Shown one piece after another: positions 1 to 8,226 of a stretch of DNA of 64,000 bases. Location of the stretch: assembly GCF_900188035.1 (NCBI RefSeq), contig NZ_FZNN01000020.1, positions 1 through 64,000 of the forward strand, read 5' to 3'. This DNA is from Puniceibacterium sediminis (lineage in GTDB: Bacteria; Pseudomonadota; Alphaproteobacteria; Rhodobacterales; Rhodobacteraceae). A program made the position numbers and the translations under genes. Each line of letters opens with the position of its first letter. Positions within the stretch are counted from its first letter, which is position 1. The notes beneath the pieces are model-generated. The model saw only the letters and a program-made list of their open reading frames with translations. It was not told the origin of the DNA and did no database searches.

Positions 1-188
1 ATCGTCATGTGCAGAGACCCGACGATACGCGACCCCTTCAGTGGCTTCTCTTCACCGAATTCGGTGCGCAATGCCATCAGGCCCGGCATTTCCGTTTCGG
101 CAATATCCAGTTCCTTGCGGCCATATGCGGCAAGCGCGATGTCCTTTACCGCGAAATCCGGAAGGGTGATTGTTTGCTGAAGGGTCAT
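1..188 (-). CDS. ahcY: Adenosylhomocysteinase, N-terminal part (runs off the window)
   Basis: Translating the minus strand from the ATG at 188 gives 62 residues matching the conserved S-adenosylhomocysteine hydrolase N-terminus, including the stretches [20 protein letters not shown] and MPGLMALR. The window ends inside the gene, so its 3' part is unseen. The enzyme cleaves SAH, the product of SAM-dependent methylation, to adenosine and homocysteine. It starts only two bases after the stop of metK, so the two are surely cotranscribed. As the last visible gene of a biosynthetic operon with a methyltransferase and metK, it probably serves to relieve SAH inhibition during product methylation. A Rhodobacterales chromosome would normally carry its own ahcY, so this is likely a second copy (inference). 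Confidence 0.9.
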   Translation of the reverse strand, partial: MTLQQTITLPDFAVKDIALAAYGRKELDIAETEMPGLMALRTEFGEEKPLKGSRIVGSLHMT

Positions 189-190
189 GT

Positions 191-1393
191 CTAATGTCCT
201 GATTGGGCAGAAACGGGTTGAGCGATCGCACCAAAGGCGCGGGCCAGCTGGTCAGCGATATCGGTGGATTCCCAGGAAAAGCTGCCGCTGTCCCGGGGGG
301 AGCGGCCAAAGTGGCCATAAGATGCGGTCGGGGCGTAAATCGGACGCGCAAGATCAAGGTGGCTGCGAATTCCACGCGGCGTCAGCGGGACCATTTCACG
401 CAGAACCTTGGCCAGCCGCACCGGATCAACGCGGCCAGTTCCCTTGAGATCAAGATAGACCGAGACGGGTTCGGCGACGCCAATGGCATAGGCCAGCTGA
501 ATGAGGCAGGTGTCGGCCAACCCGGCTTCGACCACGTTCTTGGCCAAGTATCGCGCGACATAGGCCGCCGAGCGGTCAACCTTGGTCGGGTCCTTGCCAG
601 AGAAGGCCCCGCCACCATGGGGCGCGGCCCCGCCGTAGGTATCAACGATGATCTTGCGCCCTGTCAGGCCCGTATCGCCATCTGGGCCGCCGATCACGAA
701 ATTGCCAGTCGGATTGACCAGAAGGCGGTTGGGGTCGATGGCCCAGCCCTTTGGAAAGATATCCATGACATAGGGGGCGACGATGTCCTTGATGTCCGCA
801 GCGCTGAGCCCTTCTATGTGCTGGGTCGACAGGACAACGGTTTCAACGCCGACGGGTTTGCCATCGCGGTAGCGCAGGGTGACCTGGCTTTTGGCGTCGG
901 GCCCGAGCTGGGGCAATATACCCGCCTTGCGATCTGTCGCCAGGTTTTGCAGGATCCCATGTGCATAGACGATGGGCGCAGGCATCAGCGCGGGGGTTTC
1001 CCGGCAGGCATAGCCGAACATGATGCCCTGATCCCCGGCGCCTTCTTCGCCGTTGCCCGCATCATCGACACCACGGGCGATATCGGCGGATTGGGTGTGC
1101 AGGCGGTTGACGATATCCACGGTGCGCCAGGAAAAGGCATCCTGATCATAGCCAATGCTGCGGATGACGTTGCGCGCGATATCGGCCGCGGGGGGGTGGT
1201 CCTTGGCGCGGGTTCGCACCTCGCCTGCGATGGTGACGTGACCGGTGGTGGCAAGGGTTTCGCAGGCCACGCGGGCATCGGGGTCCTGGGCCAGGTAGCT
1301 GTCCAGAATAGCATCCGAAATCATGTCGCAGATCTTGTCGGGATGCCCTTCGGACACGGATTCACTGCTGAACAGATAGGTATTGGTGAACAT
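191..1393 (-). CDS. metK: S-adenosylmethionine synthetase
   Basis: The 400-residue protein has the expected family length and hallmarks: GHPDK at residues 16-20, a [12 protein letters not shown] block near residue 119, and the glycine-rich [16 protein letters not shown] segment near residue 260. It makes SAM from methionine and ATP in the cytoplasm. It lies between an MFS exporter gene (32 bp upstream) and ahcY (2 bp downstream) at the end of the operon that starts at 8126. Placing SAM synthesis and SAH removal next to an N-methyltransferase suggests a dedicated methyl supply for the product of this cluster. The sequence shows no sign of degradation. Confidence 0.95.
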   Translation of the reverse strand: MFTNTYLFSSESVSEGHPDKICDMISDAILDSYLAQDPDARVACETLATTGHVTIAGEVRTRAKDHPPAADIARNVIRSIGYDQDAFSWRTVDIVNRLHTQSADIARGVDDAGNGEEGAGDQGIMFGYACRETPALMPAPIVYAHGILQNLATDRKAGILPQLGPDAKSQVTLRYRDGKPVGVETVVLSTQHIEGLSAADIKDIVAPYVMDIFPKGWAIDPNRLLVNPTGNFVIGGPDGDTGLTGRKIIVDTYGGAAPHGGGAFSGKDPTKVDRSAAYVARYLAKNVVEAGLADTCLIQLAYAIGVAEPVSVYLDLKGTGRVDPVRLAKVLREMVPLTPRGIRSHLDLARPIYAPTASYGHFGRSPRDSGSFSWESTDIADQLARAFGAIAQPVSAQSGH

Positions 1394-1425
1394 CTCTGTT
1401 TCCTTTCTTCAAGTCACTGAAAATG

Positions 1426-2688
1426 TTATTCATTTCCCCGGGTTTCAGCGGGCAGGGCCCAGGCAAGCGCACCTGTCACAATGGTAAGAATGCCAATGAT
1501 CACGTAGATGCCGATGAAGCTTCCGGTAAGGCCGGCCCAATAGCCGCCAAAGAAGTTTCCGGCGATCCCGCCAACCCCCAGCGTGACATTGGCGATGGCA
1601 AAGATGGAGGTTCCCGAAAGGTTACTGGGTGTCTTGGCTATGTAGGCGGGCACCAGTCCGAAGATCGGATAGAAGGCCAGCGCGAAACAGACGCCTGCAA
1701 TCAGCAGCATCTCCTTGACCGGAAAGAAGACCAGAAGCCCGGAGGCTGTCAGCAAGAGGGCATAGGTCAGCAGCATCGTCGCGCGAATGCCGATCTTGTC
1801 AGCCAGCGTCCCCAGAAGGAAGCCGGAGAACATCCCGATAAAGCCGATCGTCGCCCAGAGCTGTCCGCTGAGCGCGACGCCATGGCCAAGTTCGTCCTCA
1901 AGATAGGAGGTCAGGTAGTTCTGGAACGGCATTGTGGTCATGCCGTTGAGGAGGGTGATTGCCAGGATGAGAAGGACCCAGGTTTCGGCCCGGCCCAGCG
2001 TTTTCATCAGCCCGCGTTTGGCCGGTACGTCGGCATCTTGCGGAACGGTTTTGGTGGGACGGTCAGCAGCAGAGAGCGCACCGGCGCGGGCCAGGACCGC
2101 AAATCCGATCACGGTAAAAGCGACCGAGATTGTGCCAACCGCGAGCCAGATCCCCTGCCAGGTCCCAGATGCAAGGAAATGCGGGGCCAGCAACCCGTTG
2201 ATGAACACGCCATAGCTTGTGCCCGAGGATATCAGTCCCAGAACCTTGCCACGGTGGGATTGAGGAACGGTGCGCGATGCCAGTTCGACCATCGGCACAT
2301 AGACCGACGCAGCGCAGCCGCCCAGCAGGACAAGCAGGGCACCGATCACCACGACGTTCGAAACCGTGGGGACCAAAATCAGGGAGGCCGAGCATACGAT
2401 CATCGACAGGATCGCGACCCAGGCACCGCCGATCCGGTGCGCCAAAAGTGCGCCGCCGATGGCAAAGAGCATGAACGCCACCTGGGCCATGCTCGTGATC
2501 ACGCCGACCGTCTGGTAAGAAAACCCGAGGCTCAGGCGCATTGCCGGCAGGATTGCTGCAAACAGATACATTCCAAAGCCGTATGTGGCGGCAACAAAGC
2601 TGGTCAGCGTCAGGGCGACAATGGCGGGTTGCAGTTTCGTATAGAGTGGAATCTTAAGCACGGAATTTTGCGCATCGATCTGTGTCAT
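1426..2688 (-). CDS. MFS transporter, probable product exporter
   Basis: This is a 420-residue hydrophobic protein with about twelve membrane segments, typical of the major facilitator superfamily. A charged cytoplasmic loop (RPTKTVPQDADVPAKRG) sits between the two six-helix halves. The ATG at 2688 is chosen over the longer reading frame because it follows a GAGGAC ribosome-binding site overlapping the stop of the methyltransferase gene, and because the extra N-terminal residues are not transporter-like. It is cotranscribed with the methyltransferase upstream and metK downstream, so export of the cluster's product or an intermediate is the likely role. Substrate and direction cannot be read from the sequence. 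Confidence 0.8.
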   Translation of the reverse strand: MTQIDAQNSVLKIPLYTKLQPAIVALTLTSFVAATYGFGMYLFAAILPAMRLSLGFSYQTVGVITSMAQVAFMLFAIGGALLAHRIGGAWVAILSMIVCSASLILVPTVSNVVVIGALLVLLGGCAASVYVPMVELASRTVPQSHRGKVLGLISSGTSYGVFINGLLAPHFLASGTWQGIWLAVGTISVAFTVIGFAVLARAGALSAADRPTKTVPQDADVPAKRGLMKTLGRAETWVLLILAITLLNGMTTMPFQNYLTSYLEDELGHGVALSGQLWATIGFIGMFSGFLLGTLADKIGIRATMLLTYALLLTASGLLVFFPVKEMLLIAGVCFALAFYPIFGLVPAYIAKTPSNLSGTSIFAIANVTLGVGGIAGNFFGGYWAGLTGSFIGIYVIIGILTIVTGALAWALPAETRGNE

Positions 2689-2698
2689 TGTTTTGTCC

Positions 2699-3475
2699 TC
2701 AGGCTGGGCGGCGGGCAACATGGATATGAAAGCCAACCTGGTGAAGGTCATAGTCAGGCTGGAAATCGCCGTAGCTGGTGATGTCATTGAACCCGGCGGC
2801 GGTGAGTTCCGCGCGCATCGTGTCGCGCGGGATCGCGGCCACGCGCAGGTGGTGCCGCGCGCCATCGGGGAAATCGTATTGAAAGGTGCAGATATCCCCG
2901 GTGATCGAAGGGGTCACGCGGGTGCCCTGACCGGAATAATACAGGCCCGATGTATTGGCGTATTGCCCCACCCGGATCGCATCAAAGTTGCGATGGTCCA
3001 GGATCAGCTGCCCGCCCGGACGCAGCAGGCTGTAAAAGTTTTTCAGCGCCTTGCTGCGGTCGGCCGGGTCCAGCAAATGTGGGAAAGACGAACCAAGACA
3101 GACGATTGCATCAAACGGCGCGGCGTCACTGTCGAGCTCCAGCCAGTCACGCACCATCATCTTGAAGCGGACCCCATGGGCGCGCGCGTTTTCAGCGGTA
3201 CGGGCCACCATGTTGGGGCAGATATCCAGCGCGGTGACATCAAAACCGGCCCGTGTCAGGCGGACGGCGTGATACCCCGTCCCGCAGGCGGCATCCAGCA
3301 CACGGCGCGCCCCGTTTGACGTCAGTTGATCGATGAAAAAGGTCTTTTCACCGTCCTGCCGTTTGTTCCAATCGATCAGGTTGTCCCAGCGATCTACAAG
3401 GTCGTCCTGATATTGTTCGGTCACGGGGTGGGCTTTCACCACCGCCGTGCCCATTGGGGAAACTGCGACGTTCAT
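2699..3475 (-). CDS. SAM-dependent N-methyltransferase, glycine/sarcosine N-methyltransferase-like
   Basis: The 258-residue class I methyltransferase has SAM motif I (VLDAACGTGYH, residues 59-69) and DALDIC-type acidic motif II. Its N-terminal DLVDRWDNLIDWNKR and the later LDHRNFDAIRVGQ closely resemble bacterial glycine/sarcosine N-methyltransferases of betaine synthesis, so an amino or hydrazino nitrogen is a plausible acceptor. The ATG at 3475 is preferred over the one at 3490: it has GGAGG eight bases upstream and forms an ATGA overlap with the previous gene. Genuine glycine betaine synthesis usually also needs a dimethylglycine methyltransferase, which is absent here. A tailoring role in the cluster is therefore more likely. 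metK and ahcY follow in the same operon. Confidence 0.75.
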   Translation of the reverse strand: MNVAVSPMGTAVVKAHPVTEQYQDDLVDRWDNLIDWNKRQDGEKTFFIDQLTSNGARRVLDAACGTGYHAVRLTRAGFDVTALDICPNMVARTAENARAHGVRFKMMVRDWLELDSDAAPFDAIVCLGSSFPHLLDPADRSKALKNFYSLLRPGGQLILDHRNFDAIRVGQYANTSGLYYSGQGTRVTPSITGDICTFQYDFPDGARHHLRVAAIPRDTMRAELTAAGFNDITSYGDFQPDYDLHQVGFHIHVARRPA

Positions 3476-4680
3476 CCGGCCATCCTCCATGATGTATCTG
3501 ATTGGGCACGGACCCGAAATTCCGCAAATTTTGCTGCAAGTTCATTGGCTTGCGCGGCGGTGTCCGCCAGTGCCATCCGGCGCACCGAATACCCAAGCAT
3601 GCGCGTCATGATCGCCATTTCGCGGTCCGTGTAGGTCACGGTGCCATCGTCTGCGATGGCTTCTATGCCGTCGGCCTGCTGGCAGCGCTGGTTGATCGCG
3701 ATCGCCTCTGACAGGCTGAGCCCGTGGGGGAGATCCAGCGTGGCGCCTTCGGCGGAAATGCGCACCGGATATCCGCCCGGCAGGCCCGAGGGGCCGGGCA
3801 CATGGGCCGAGATGCTGCGGTTTTCGGCCATCGCGGCCAGAACGCGGGTTGCGGAACCGGCTGTCAGCAGTTGCCCCGCCACACCGCCGATGCGCTTGAA
3901 CGCTCCGTTGAGCTGCCCGAAGGCCTGTTTGTGATCCACCTCGACCGGGGTGCCGTCGCAGCGGGTGACGGACATATGGTAATCGCCGTTGCCCTTGTGA
4001 CCCGCACGCGGGACGAAGTGGCTGAAATAGTGCTGCGACACCAGACGAACCCGAAGATCATCAACCGGAACCCCCGTAATCGACGCGATGGCAAAGGTGA
4101 GACCGGGAATGATGTTGGCTACATTTCCGACGCCAAGCGTCGGGGCCAGGCCGACCTTGTCCAGAATGGCATTCACCGCATCCGGGAAGGCTGCGTTGAC
4201 AACCTTTGGGGTGATACCCGCATCGCGGATGGACCGCATGAGATTGTAATTCAACGAAAGATGCATCGGAAGCCAGGGGCCGAATTGTGCTTCGTCCAGA
4301 GCCTCGAAAACGGCCTTGGGCAGTTCTGTCAGGCGGCGCCAGGATTGCAGGCTGGCACCCATAAAGATGATGTCGGGTTTGACCGCGGCCAGGGTTTCAG
4401 CAGTCGCCGTCATATCGGCCAGATCGATCCGGGCGACTTCGATTTCCGCCAGAATACCGCAATTGGCCGCAGCGTAGCGCGCCAGATTGGCACGATGTCG
4501 CAGGGCTGTTTCATCACGCCCGGCCAGGATAAGTCGGGTTGTGCCAGGGCGTGCCAGTAGTTGGTTGATGACGTGATTTGCCAAATCGCCAACGCCAAGG
4601 ATCATGATCCGGGGCTGATCGCCGTTTGCCGTCATTTGCCCGAGGGCACCATCGGTCGGGGGGAAAGGGAGCGTGATCAT
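3472..4680 (-). CDS. NAD(P)-dependent dehydrogenase, saccharopine dehydrogenase-like
   Basis: About 402 residues with an N-terminal Rossmann motif (ILGVGDLANHVINQLL) followed by GRDE and a second beta-alpha unit (DIIFMGASL). This is the pattern of saccharopine dehydrogenase-like and opine dehydrogenase-like proteins. The C-terminal half (HVPGPSGLPGGYPVRIS) is not one I can name. The start at 4680 overlaps the SDR stop as ATGA; a GTG at 4692 is also possible. In pyrazomycin-type N-N pathways a saccharopine dehydrogenase homologue releases the hydrazine from the hydrazino-lysine intermediate, so the same job is conceivable here. The gene is in the other operon, however, and could equally act on a sugar or amino acid moiety. 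Confidence 0.55.
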   Translation of the reverse strand: MITLPFPPTDGALGQMTANGDQPRIMILGVGDLANHVINQLLARPGTTRLILAGRDETALRHRANLARYAAANCGILAEIEVARIDLADMTATAETLAAVKPDIIFMGASLQSWRRLTELPKAVFEALDEAQFGPWLPMHLSLNYNLMRSIRDAGITPKVVNAAFPDAVNAILDKVGLAPTLGVGNVANIIPGLTFAIASITGVPVDDLRVRLVSQHYFSHFVPRAGHKGNGDYHMSVTRCDGTPVEVDHKQAFGQLNGAFKRIGGVAGQLLTAGSATRVLAAMAENRSISAHVPGPSGLPGGYPVRISAEGATLDLPHGLSLSEAIAINQRCQQADGIEAIADDGTVTYTDREMAIMTRMLGYSVRRMALADTAAQANELAAKFAEFRVRAQSDTSWRMAG

Positions 4681-5408
4681 CTTGGATAGCACCCGTTGTC
4701 GGAACGAATGATCGCCCCGGTCATCGACCGCGCATTGTTGCTGATCAGAAAATTCACGACACCCGCAACGGATTCACAGTTCAGCCCGCCGTCCAGCAAT
4801 TCCTGGCGTTTGTATTCCGCATAGCGATACTCTGGGATTTCACGCGCGATATCAGTGTCTTCGATAAGGCCAGGTGACACGCAATTGACACGGATTTCCG
4901 GCGCATAATTCATTGCGTTGGATTTTGTCAGGCCGATGACACCAGCCTTTACCGATCCGTAGACAGCGTCCGATGAGCCGACTTCGCCGGCAACAGAGGC
5001 GATGTTGACGATGCTGCCCCGGTCGCCGTTCTTGCGTACGTGATCCGCGTACCAAAGCGACAGTTTCATCGGCGCCTTGAGATTGACATCAATGGCCCGC
5101 TCAATCAGCGCATCATCATAGGTGCTGAGCGGTTTGCCCAGATACATGCCCGCGTTGTTGACAAGGGAATCGATGCGACCAGCCTTTTCACAGACGGTCT
5201 GGAACACCTTTTCGAGCGCGGGGAAGTCTGAGACGTCGCAAAAAAACACCTCAACTTTTTGATTTGCGTGGCGCGCTTCGAAATCGCGAATCTTGTCCTT
5301 GTTGTTATCGCATCCATAGACGCGGTGGCCCTGCGCAAGCGACAAGTCGGCGACTTTTTCGCCCAGGCCACTGGCAATGCCAGTGATAAAAACGGTTTGT
5401 TCGGTCAT
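4677..5408 (-). CDS. Short-chain dehydrogenase/reductase
   Basis: A classical 243-residue SDR. It has the cofactor loop TGIASGLG (9-16), NNAG (84-87), catalytic Ser138, and YGSVK giving Tyr150 and Lys154. After the PG motif (CVSPGLIEDT) the substrate loop is short. It oxidises or reduces an alcohol/ketone with NAD(P)H. The acidic residue after the second strand (CDNNKDK) suggests NAD preference. Start and stop overlap both neighbours (TGATG at 5406-5410 and ATGA at 4677-4680), so it is translationally coupled to the sulfotransferase-like and dehydrogenase genes. The substrate is unknown; next to a transaldolase-like enzyme and a phosphatase, a polyol or ketose is plausible. Confidence 0.85.
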   Translation of the reverse strand: MTEQTVFITGIASGLGEKVADLSLAQGHRVYGCDNNKDKIRDFEARHANQKVEVFFCDVSDFPALEKVFQTVCEKAGRIDSLVNNAGMYLGKPLSTYDDALIERAIDVNLKAPMKLSLWYADHVRKNGDRGSIVNIASVAGEVGSSDAVYGSVKAGVIGLTKSNAMNYAPEIRVNCVSPGLIEDTDIAREIPEYRYAEYKRQELLDGGLNCESVAGVVNFLISNNARSMTGAIIRSDNGCYPR

Positions 5409-6172
5409 CAGATTAGCTCCTCGGTGCGGGTCTTAATGGGGGATGAAAAGCGCTGCATATGGGCATAAAAAGGCTGACAAAAATCGGCCATTGCGCGCAG
5501 GCGGGGCTGGCTTTCGAAAGAGACGGAGTATTGTTTTTTGGGGGCCGTGATGGTTGTGCTTTGGGCCGCTTCGGCGTGCCAGGTTTCCCAGGTTTGCCAA
5601 ACCGGCGGCATGGCCGCGCCCCAGCTGAGGGCGTGCGGGTCAAAATCGATGCCGGCATAATCACAGACTGCACGCATGGTCCCGACCGGATCGCTGGCCA
5701 GCTGCGCAGAGTCGATCACCATGGGTGTACGGCCCGTCGCCTGACGCACATGATCGAACAGAACGGGCACTTCGGCGTAGCCGATACAGTCGAAATCCAT
5801 ACCGGGGTGCACCGTGGCAAGCGATAGAACCGCTTCCTCCGGGCTGCGGACAAGAAAGATGTTCACCTGGTTCGCAAGGTATTCGTGATCGTCTATCAGG
5901 TTTCCAAGTACATGATAACACATGTCTTTGTGGAAAACGGGACCGTTCTGGCGGGCCTGCTCCATCCGGTCACGGATGCTGGCGTAGTCCCCGGGCAGGG
6001 TGGGATCAAGCGTGCCGTGCGGCAGTTTTTCGCGGCTGTCATTGGCCTGATAGACGGCGGCAAATTCCTCGTGAAAGACCTGAAAATCCTTGCGCTCAAG
6101 AAAGTATCGTTCAAACGCGGTCGAAATCGACCGGGGATGCGTCCAAAGCGCGATTGAGATTGCCCTGGTCAT
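5408..6172 (-). CDS. Sulfotransferase-like P-loop protein
   Basis: The 254-residue protein opens with THPRSISTAFERYF. This matches the 5'-phosphosulfate-binding loop of the sulfotransferase superfamily, and the later FLVRSPEEAVLS resembles the 3'-phosphate-binding segment. Proteins of this group are often annotated as sulfotransferase family or, misleadingly, as branched-chain aminotransferase-like. If active it would transfer sulfate from PAPS to a hydroxyl or amino group. No PAPS synthesis genes are visible here. It overlaps the transaldolase-like gene (TGATG at 6170-6174) and the SDR gene. A nucleotide or phosphate transfer role within the same P-loop fold cannot be excluded. Confidence 0.6.
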   Translation of the reverse strand: MTRAISIALWTHPRSISTAFERYFLERKDFQVFHEEFAAVYQANDSREKLPHGTLDPTLPGDYASIRDRMEQARQNGPVFHKDMCYHVLGNLIDDHEYLANQVNIFLVRSPEEAVLSLATVHPGMDFDCIGYAEVPVLFDHVRQATGRTPMVIDSAQLASDPVGTMRAVCDYAGIDFDPHALSWGAAMPPVWQTWETWHAEAAQSTTITAPKKQYSVSFESQPRLRAMADFCQPFYAHMQRFSSPIKTRTEELI

Positions 6173-7404
6173 CAGGCCGCTCCCGCGAGGGCGGTGTTTA
6201 CGTCGTGCTCATACGCCAAACCGATGTGATGGATCAGGCGACGGGTGTTTTCGTTCACTTCCATGAAGGTGCCCAGAAACGCGCCTGTGGCGGCGAATTC
6301 CACCGGGGTCATCCCGTCGGGTTCGTAACTCTTGCGGAAGGAAGGGAGCTGGAGCAGCCGCGCCATGACCGCCTCCGGGACGGCCGAGTCGATGCCCTTT
6401 GGCGTACAGGGCTGCCAGCGATCCTGATCTTTCAGGATGTCCGCGATAAAGTCCGGCTTGCAGGTATAGGCAATGTTCGCCCCGGCGGTGTGTTCCAGAT
6501 GCATGGACAGATTACTGTCAGGCGTGTTGCGCTTGTCGACTTTCAGCGACGACAGCAGCATCTTGCAAGGATGCCCTTTGCGGCGGATCAGAGAATTCGC
6601 GCGCTTGAGGATCGCAAGTTCGGCCCATCGCGTGTCGGATTCGGACAGAGGAATGCCACGGGCTTCGGCCTCTGCACCAAGACCGTTCATCGTGCCAAAG
6701 CGACCGATCATATGGGTGATGACACTGCGCCAGCGGGACGTATCGACGCCGGCGGTGTATGCCTTGGCTAGTCCACGCTCTACCGCCTGGATACAGGCAA
6801 GGAACTGCGGAACCGTGTAGGACAGTGTCGAATTGGTGGAAATGCCGCGCGCGGTCAGTTCTTCGATCACGCGGTAGCCCGCCTGGGTGCCGGGGATCTT
6901 AAGCATGACGTTGGGGGCCGTGCGGGCAATGCCCAGAGCCTGTTCCAGCATCGCGTCATAATCGAACATGATGCGCGGGTCGGTCTGGCCGGACACCCAG
7001 CCGTATTTTCCCTTGGACTTGGACCAGAGCGGTAACATCATGCCCGCCGCGCGGGTGATCGCCGTCTGATAGACCAGTTGATAAGTTGTTTCGATCGTGG
7101 GGCGATGCTGGCGGGCGATCGCTTCGGAAATGATGGGTGTCCATTCTTCGGGTGCGTTCTGAATCCAGCTGGCGATCAATGAAGGATTTGTCGTGATCCC
7201 GCGCACAAGGCCCTCGGTCGGGCGTTCGGGATCAAAAAACCGGTTCAGCTGCGCACGCCACACTGCGGCTTCGTCCGAAGTGGAGGCGGTAGACAGGAAT
7301 GTGTCGCGGAACTTGCCGAAGATCTGAGGAGAGCTGTCCCACCAGATCTCGGCATCCGGGTTGGCGGCTTGAAGGCTTTCGAACGGGGAAGGTTTGAATG
7401 TCAT
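6172..7404 (-). CDS. Transaldolase-like enzyme
   Basis: The 410-residue protein carries transaldolase signatures: GITTNPSLI at residues 69-77 and NVMLKIPGT with the probable Schiff-base Lys169. It is longer than the common 220- or 320-residue transaldolases, with an extended C-terminal region. Transaldolases move a three-carbon dihydroxyacetone unit between sugar phosphates. Cluster-borne versions exist, for example LmbR of lincomycin biosynthesis, which builds an eight-carbon sugar. Directly upstream is a HAD phosphatase and downstream an SDR, so a ketose-phosphate-derived building block made by aldol transfer, dephosphorylation and redox is a reasonable reading (inference). Confidence 0.75.
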   Translation of the reverse strand: MTFKPSPFESLQAANPDAEIWWDSSPQIFGKFRDTFLSTASTSDEAAVWRAQLNRFFDPERPTEGLVRGITTNPSLIASWIQNAPEEWTPIISEAIARQHRPTIETTYQLVYQTAITRAAGMMLPLWSKSKGKYGWVSGQTDPRIMFDYDAMLEQALGIARTAPNVMLKIPGTQAGYRVIEELTARGISTNSTLSYTVPQFLACIQAVERGLAKAYTAGVDTSRWRSVITHMIGRFGTMNGLGAEAEARGIPLSESDTRWAELAILKRANSLIRRKGHPCKMLLSSLKVDKRNTPDSNLSMHLEHTAGANIAYTCKPDFIADILKDQDRWQPCTPKGIDSAVPEAVMARLLQLPSFRKSYEPDGMTPVEFAATGAFLGTFMEVNENTRRLIHHIGLAYEHDVNTALAGAA

Positions 7405-7433
7405 GACGAAACGGCCTTTTTTGAAGTTGCGGA

Positions 7434-8126
7434 TCAGATCGAAACAAATTCCTTGTGAATTCGCTCGGGGCGACTCGAGCGGCGCTTTTCACGCCACATA
7501 GCGATCTGTGCGGGCAGGTCTGCGATACGTGTGATGCGTTGGGTGCCGGCGAATTCGGGGCCGGTTGCTTCTCCGCGCGGGTCCAGCACGACGGTGTACA
7601 TGCCGGCGTTGCGCGCGGCGGCCACGCCCGTCGGGCTGTCTTCGACCACAAGGCAATTGCATGGCTCGGCGCCCCAGTGACGCGCGGCTGTCAGAAACAG
7701 ATCAGGGGCCGGTTTCCAGGTCTTGAGGGCATAGGCGCTGAAGATGCGCCATTCGAACAAATCCCAAACACCAACCGCGCCGAGCATGGTTTTGACTTTT
7801 TCGAATGGGGCTGAGGTGCCGACGCAATACCGGCCATCCAGACCGTCGACGACGCCGCGAAGATCCGGATCGCATTTCAGTTCGGCGCGATAACGATCCG
7901 CACAGGCATTGCGAAAATTTTCGATGAATTCAGCCGAAAGGCAAAAATCGAATTCCGTTTCCAGTTCTCTGAGGCAATCAGAGATTTTGCGCCCTCTGAA
8001 CCGGTTATAGGCGGTCATCGCATCCAGACCGGGAATCTGTTCGGAAAGAACCGCCATGGTCAATAGCTCGCTGTCAACGAGAACGCCGTCGCAGTCGAAG
8101 ATTACAAGTTCATCAAAAGAAACCAT
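7434..8126 (-). CDS. HAD-superfamily phosphatase (beta-phosphoglucomutase-like subgroup)
   Basis: This 230-residue protein has the HAD motif [11 protein letters not shown] (nucleophile Asp11, acid/base Asp13), a helical cap, motif III lysine in [11 protein letters not shown] and motif [10 protein letters not shown]. This is the layout of sugar-phosphate phosphatases and beta-phosphoglucomutases. Asp13 and no obvious mutase-specific feature favour hydrolysis of a phosphorylated sugar or polyol. It is the first gene of the operon running down to ahcY. Its start lies 12 bp from a 9-bp-arm dyad (8139-8167) between it and the divergent LysR gene, so it is probably controlled by that regulator. Confidence 0.8.
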   Translation of the reverse strand: MVSFDELVIFDCDGVLVDSELLTMAVLSEQIPGLDAMTAYNRFRGRKISDCLRELETEFDFCLSAEFIENFRNACADRYRAELKCDPDLRGVVDGLDGRYCVGTSAPFEKVKTMLGAVGVWDLFEWRIFSAYALKTWKPAPDLFLTAARHWGAEPCNCLVVEDSPTGVAAARNAGMYTVVLDPRGEATGPEFAGTQRITRIADLPAQIAMWREKRRSSRPERIHKEFVSI

Positions 8127-8138
8127 GATTTGATACCG

Positions 8139-8167
8139 AGCGTTGAATGTTGTTGCTCTTCAACGCT
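8139..8167. promoter_or_regulatory. Dyad operator candidate for the LysR-type regulator
   Basis: AGCGTTGAA and TTCAACGCT form a perfect 9-bp inverted repeat around an 11-base spacer. It lies in the 100-bp gap between the divergently transcribed HAD-phosphatase and lysR genes. LysR-type regulators typically bind interrupted dyads of T-N11-A form in such gaps, and the TTGAA/TTCAA core fits. A hairpin in the 5' leader of the HAD operon is the alternative. There is no U-run, so a terminator is unlikely. Confidence 0.55.
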
Positions 8168-8226
8168 AGGTAGAATTTAGTGATGTGGAAATTCAATTTT
8201 TCTGACACTGCTTAAGGATTCTTAAC

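Noticed and set aside
203-1420. 405-aa open frame on the plus strand
   Set aside because: It is antisense to metK, which has unmistakable family motifs; no ribosome site and no protein-like pattern.
1423-2781. 452-aa open frame on the plus strand
   Set aside because: Antisense to the MFS gene; its composition (many His, Gln, Asp, Gly) is that of the mirror of a membrane protein.
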